DNA of 64,000 bases from Cyclospora cayetanensis. Taxonomy: Eukaryota > Apicomplexa > Conoidasida > Eucoccidiorida > Eimeriidae. Below are positions 59,358 to 64,000 of this stretch, piece after piece. The first letter of the stretch is position 1. Each line of letters begins with the position of its first letter. Both the position numbers and the translations under genes were made by a program. The DNA is taken from contig NW_020312134.1 of NCBI RefSeq assembly GCF_002999335.1, positions 1 to 64,000 of the forward strand. The letters are read 5' to 3'. The notes under the pieces were generated by a model. The model ran no database searches. It saw nothing but the letters and a program-made list of their open reading frames with translations, and was not told where the DNA came from.

Positions 59358-60304
59358 AGGCGCGCCTCACGCCCGCGTAGCGTTTTATCGGCAAGCATAC
59401 TGCATGGAGGCTCGCCTCATCCGCAAATTTTTCTAAAACTGCGTTACTCAAGTTTCAGAGGTATCTGCGCTAGCGCTTAAAGCTGTGTGTGTGTCCAGTT
59501 GCACACTGCAATTCCAAGTTGGCGATTTCCCGATTCCGTCAGAGTTTTTCAAACGCTTGCCCTCCCTGTAGTACACATTGAGTACCCCTACACCACAGAG
59601 CCACGAATAACACTCCGCAATTCCTGCTTCGCTAGCTGCACACGCTGGCGGGCCAGCTACCCCCTAGCGGTTCCTTGTCTGCTGGCTGGCGGTCAGACGC
59701 CCCGTGCTGATACGGTAGCTTGCAGCAAAAGCACCGCTAGCACTAGGCCTACTACGCAACTAGCCAGCTATTGAAGGACAGTCACGCAGCTCGCTCCCTG
59801 GCTATTCCCACGCAGCTCGCTCCCTGGCTATTCCCACGCAGCTCGCTCCCTGGCTATTCCCACGCAGCCCGCTCCCTGGCTATTTCTTTTCGCTAGCCGA
59901 CCGCACACGCCTCCCTGCTCCGCCGAGTGAGCGTGGATATTTTACAGTGAGGCAGCCGTAAGGCCGCGGCCTCTTGGCCACCAGAAAGTCGGCCAGGACC
60001 TGCGCTGCCGCTCGTGCCGCGAGCGAGGCAACACGCCGTTTCCGCTGCCGCCATGTGGCATGTGTCGGGAGACTTTGCACGCGTTTCTTAGGGCGTCACG
60101 GTGCGCAGCAGGTCGGCCAGTGGGTAAACCCTTGTCGGATTTCCGTGCACACGGCTCTATTTTAAAGTTTAGTTAGGTCTCCCCCCACCGCGAAAGCCCA
60201 AGAGCACGCATGCTGTCAAACTAGCCCTACTTGCCCACTCACTCCGCTGCATCTTCGCGTGCAGAGGGGCCACCCAGGACTCCCTACTTTGTGAGCTTGG
60301 CTGC
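59358..60304. other. Gap between convergent SulP and UFD2 genes
   Basis: Contains a four-copy 26-bp tandem repeat (59784-59884) and short frames without domains. It should hold the 3' ends of both flanking genes. Confidence 0.45.
59784..59884 (+). repeat. 26-bp tandem repeat, four copies
   Basis: Unit begins ACGCAGCTCGCTCCCTGGCT and continues ATTCCC. The first three copies are identical; the fourth has one substitution in the GCTCGC word and loses its end. Near-identity suggests recent expansion. It lies in the 3' flank shared by the SulP and UFD2 genes. Confidence 0.9.
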
Positions 60305-63300
60305 CTACTGGCCAACCGGTTTGGTGGCTAAGGCTGCCGCGTTCTTCGACTCTAGGAAGGCCTCAATCTCCTTCTTCAGCTCAGGCTGAGGCACCAACTG
60401 CTCCCGTGTCAATGGGGCCCTGCAAAAAGCAGCCAGAAAAAAACGCTCCACATGCATAGCGGCCCCTCGTCGCGCTGCGTGCAAGAGTTCCCCCCGTGTG
60501 CAGACTCCTGAGCAGTGTGGTCTGGTGGCTAGCCGGTGCCACTTCTGCACGGGCAGCAGCTGCTGCTCTTCAGGGGAAGACTGCAGTGTTACTTCTCTGC
60601 AGCATACGCTCTGCAATGATACTTTCACTGCCGTGGAGGCTGCTGCTAGGCTGCTGCTTCCGAAGCTTGCCTGGCTACCGGCTAAAGGCCGGCACAAGGG
60701 GCAGGCAAGCAGGCCTGGCTATGCGCATATGCCTCGCCAGACGGCCCGCGGAAAGTAACACATACCTGTTAAAGGGGTCAGAAGGATCTGACATGAGGTG
60801 CCGCTCAATGTTGCGCCTGTCCATGATGACCTTGCTAGAGGGAAGCAACACGGGATCTTGCATCAAGTCGGCCATGATGGGATCCAGATACTCGGCCTGA
60901 TGGATGCAGAAAGGCGCAAAACGAGCTAGCGGCACTCAGCAGCAGCAGCAGCTTAAACGCCTCAAAAGACCCAACAACAACCCCTCGAGCAGTAGCACGC
61001 AGAGGACGCGAACTGCCGTACAGACAGCTGGCTCGACAGAAGCAGCAAAGTGCCTCCGAGCACAAACGCAGCACCCATGGAGGAACAACACATACCGGCA
61101 CCTCGTCTAAGTCCAGGCCTTTCCCCGTCTCTTCGACTTCCGCGAGTCTCTTCACCAGCAAATAGAACTCGTTCAGCAACGAGGGGGCCATCAGCCCCTC
61201 ACGACGCGCGATGCGGCACTGAACACGCAGCAGCAAAAGGGCAGGCCAAAGCCAACGATAGACCCCCCTCCGAACAGCAGCAGTGCAGCATTTAGCCAGC
61301 GATTCGCGCCAGCTACTGCTCCAGCAACAGTGCTCAAATCCCTTACCGCCTTGGCAATGTTGGCGTGTTTGTAATATCGCCCATCCCTAAGGATTTCACC
61401 GGTGATTGCATCTCCATTGGTCTTATCCGCCTGCACTGTAGCAGCAGCAGCGCAGCAGCAAGGGCAACAAGGGCCAATGCAAAAGAGCCGCAATTTCAGC
61501 AGCGACAGCACGCGATACTTGTCGCTGCTGCGTTCTCGCAAGGCACAAACCCAAAGCCGCCATACCCAAACTCACAGAGGTAAACAAAGGACTCGAGGAC
61601 CTTGGAGAGCCAATCCTTCGGTCTAAAGTTGTACGTCTCCATAGAGTTTACCTGCAAGGAGGACAGTACAGGAACCGAGGCTCAGTACTTAGGCATGAAG
61701 CACGAGCAGCGAATGCGCAGAAGCACAGCCTAAAGTCCAGCAACCAGCACGATGGATATTTTGAGGGTTGACACACGCCACCGCCTCCTGGGCCTGCGCT
61801 TGGGCGTCACCCTGCCTCTCTCTTTCTCTCTCTCTCTATGTCTATTTCTCTCTGCATGTCTATCTCTCTACGTCTTTCTCTCTCTCTCTATGTCTCTCTC
61901 GCTGCGACTGGTATGTGGAGCCGTGTATCTGTGATGCATGCCCTCTATGCTTGCAGCGCGTTTCTCGGAATATGGGAAGGGGCGGCGCGCTTTCCTTCTT
62001 ACCTTTAGCTGAAGGCACCTAGGACCAACAAGGTGATCCAGGCAGCAATCCAGTGTCGTGACAGCCTGTGGCAGGATGCTGCTGCTACCGCTGATGACGG
62101 TGCCGCAATGCCGCGAGAGCAGGGTGAAGAGGGCGCATGCACTGTGGCCAAGTGAGCAAAGGTCCCTAGCAGTTGACTGCAGACGTCTCCAGGGCTCCCT
62201 CTCCAGTGTAGAGCGGCCCTCAAGGGAGTCTGCCACTGAGTCAAAACACGCATGTGTGCGACAGGCAGAGGCGAGGTGGCAGCCTCCGTCCACGAGATGC
62301 TGCATGCACGGCCCTCTTGCATCCACTTACGCGCATGCGTTGCAAACAGGTTCCACGTACATGTCTACATGTGCATAGCACAGGTACCCACAAAGCGCCC
62401 AAAGCGCCATTATGAAAGGGAGCACTGGAAGCTGCAAGCCTAGCGACGTGCAAGAGACTTTATCTCGATACGAAGGCAAGCGAGGCGCCACCAGCGTGGC
62501 GCAAAGCGTCGAAAAGAAAGCCAAGACAGGAACAAAAACACATAGAGAGCGGCAGCAGACGCAGAGGGGATGCCACACAAACAAAGCTGCACAGGTTCAT
62601 TTTCTAGATGCAAGAACACAACCTATTAGTACACACCCAGATAAAGACACGCATGCAAAGGTAAGCAGGCAAGAGGTCGCCAGCAGTAGTCTTCCTGCCT
62701 TCATCTTCTTTGAGGCCTTACTTTCGTCTGCATCTGACTCCTCTCCCGAGGCACTCGGTGCTCCCCGGCTTCCTCCCGCAGATGCACGGCTGGAGGCAGC
62801 CCCAGCAGTGGCGTCAGCATTAGCAGAAACATTCGACCCCTGCCCGGGTGTAGCGCTTTCTTCCCTGTCTCTGCCTGTAGCAGCGGCAGGAGACGCACGC
62901 AAGGCTAGGCTAGAAACAGCGGAGTAGACAAAAGGCACCACCACACACAGGCCTCTGCTTCTGACCACGCGCTACCTATCATAGGGCCCGTGAGTGCCGT
63001 TCCCGACAGGGAACCACCGTGTAAAGTGGCGAAGGATGCTCAAAACAATCGCTAGCAAGAGAGGCAAATGCATGCGAGGCTGCAGGGCTGCGCCTTTTTG
63101 CCCGGTGTGACCGACCCCACGGGATGAAGCGAAGCACTGCCACTCCCCGACTGCATCTTCTCGAGGACGCAAACACACAGCGTTTTGATAGCCCCTCCAA
63201 AAGGATACGGGGAAACAGGCGCGGATAGCAGGACGTTGCACGGCAGCACCCGAATGACATACCGTCGAGTTGGCGCTTCCGAATCTCAACGAGAGCCTCC

Positions 63301-64000
63301 ATGGCCTGATCTACAAGCGTTGCAATGTCGTTGAGTAACAGATGCACCATGTGCAAAAACTTCTGCGGAGACGTGCACGCATGACGTACATACACCGCGA
63401 ATGGCTGCCCTCTCTACGAAGGAAGCGCTGTAGAGCCGCCCGCCGTTTTCTTGAGAGCAGGAAGGAGCGACGCGACACAGGGTCACGAGCATACGGCTAC
63501 AGGACGTATACTGACGAGCAAAGGGGGATTTTCACAGAGAAGGGCAATGCGAGACGCAGGAAAGGGAGGGAGAAAGAAAGGGCCAGGAGCGAGGGGTGGA
63601 CGTGACATGGCGAACGAGGGGTGTGGCAGAGAAAGGAACGCGCAGACGACGACGTGGGAAGCAAAACCATAGAAAGATGCATGCAAAAAGCCACGGGTAG
63701 GCCACCCAAACGAGGAAACAGGCACACCGCAGTATGTTTCAAAGAGGCAAGTGATGCAGGGAGGGAAAAGAACGACGCCAAGAGAGCGAGATGGTGTTGC
63801 GCACAGCACGCCCGTCTCACCTCCGGATAGGCCTCTGCCAAGAGACGCATATTGCCAGTGTATTCGTTATGCGCTAGGAGACGGCTCAGCATGTCAACAA
63901 TGGGAATTCGAAAGTTGATTCTATCGTAGTAGGAGCCTGAGGAGGAGGCGCCAAAGAAACGCTTGTGAGCTGTTGGATTTTCGTATGGAGAGGGGTAGTG
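60305..64000 (-). CDS. UFD2: UFD2/UBE4-type U-box ubiquitin chain elongation factor (partial, 5' end beyond window)
   Basis: An E4 ubiquitin ligase that extends chains on substrates handed over by CDC48. Minus-strand exons: 64000 (edge)-63821, 63362-63263, a low-complexity exon ending at 62722, one ending at 62003, 61651-61576, 61435-61347, 61218-61096, 60896-60766, 60419-60305. All later junctions agree in phase. Core landmarks are [20 protein letters not shown] (UFD2 'NDxxxLLDE' region), [10 protein letters not shown] joined to [20 protein letters not shown] ('LVGPK...YxFxPKxLL'), and [15 protein letters not shown]. The C-terminal U-box reads [20 protein letters not shown], then [16 protein letters not shown] and [21 protein letters not shown], complete through the stop. 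An acidic/Ser/Ala-rich insert (about residues encoded at 62722-62930) interrupts the core. The N-terminal part lies beyond base 64000. Introns at 61.8-61.9 kb and elsewhere carry microsatellites. Confidence 0.92.
61815..61905 (+). repeat. CT-rich microsatellite in a UFD2 intron
   Basis: TCTCTC/TGTC/TATC words on the + strand lie between the UFD2 exons ending at 62003 and starting at 61651. On the transcribed strand this is a GA-rich tract, so it is not a pyrimidine tract for splicing. Confidence 0.75.

Overview
The window looks like a piece of nuclear chromosome from a coccidian apicomplexan, most probably an Eimeria species. Three things point there. Genes have many short exons with GT-AG introns. 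CAG/CTG triplet runs fill coding sequence and introns and encode long Gln, Ala, Ser or Leu runs. Conserved cores (SKP1, cytochrome c1, SRP68, UFD2) read as coccidian-type proteins. Exon junctions given below were found by eye from splice consensus, reading-frame phase and family conservation. No alignment or RNA evidence was available.

Layout. 1-3.9 kb: no gene recognised, with one dispersed repeat. 3.9-5.4 kb (+): complete SKP1 in five exons. 7.0-11.5 kb (+): a multi-exon helical protein resembling apicomplexan RAP/FASTK-type organellar RNA proteins. 12.8-15.9 kb (-): a lysophospholipid acyltransferase (PlsC/LPCAT type). 17.1-20.4 kb (+): a J-domain protein. 21.1-23.3 kb (-): a single-exon AAA+-like protein with degraded catalytic motifs. 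23.9-27.5 kb (+): a PHD plus extended-PHD chromatin reader. About 28.3-34.0 kb (-): a large WD40-like protein. 34.7-40.4 kb: an AT-richer stretch free of triplet repeats, holding a decayed Ty3/gypsy chromovirus and other dispersed repeats. 40.7-42.7 kb (-): an unrecognised small-exon gene. 43.7-48.5 kb (+): SRP68. 48.5-51.0 kb: repeat relics. 51.0-54.4 kb (+): cytochrome c1, six exons, 398 residues. 54.5-56.8 kb: repeat relics. 56.8-59.4 kb (+): an intronless SulP/SLC26 anion transporter. 60.3 kb to the window end (-): the C-terminal part of a UFD2/UBE4 U-box ubiquitin ligase, continuing past the edge.

The genes are mostly housekeeping and independent of one another: ubiquitin ligation (SKP1, UFD2), protein targeting (SRP68), respiration (cytochrome c1), lipid remodelling (acyltransferase), chromatin reading (ePHD) and transport (SulP). 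There is no operon logic. The window alternates between triplet-repeat-rich blocks (about 4-34 kb and 40-48 kb) and repeat-poor blocks holding transposon fossils. This matches the repeat-rich/repeat-poor segment structure described for Eimeria chromosomes. The most unusual items are the apparent AAA+ pseudo-ATPase, the chromovirus fossil with a recognisable chromodomain, and GGGGCCC-rich inserts, one of which is translated inside SRP68.
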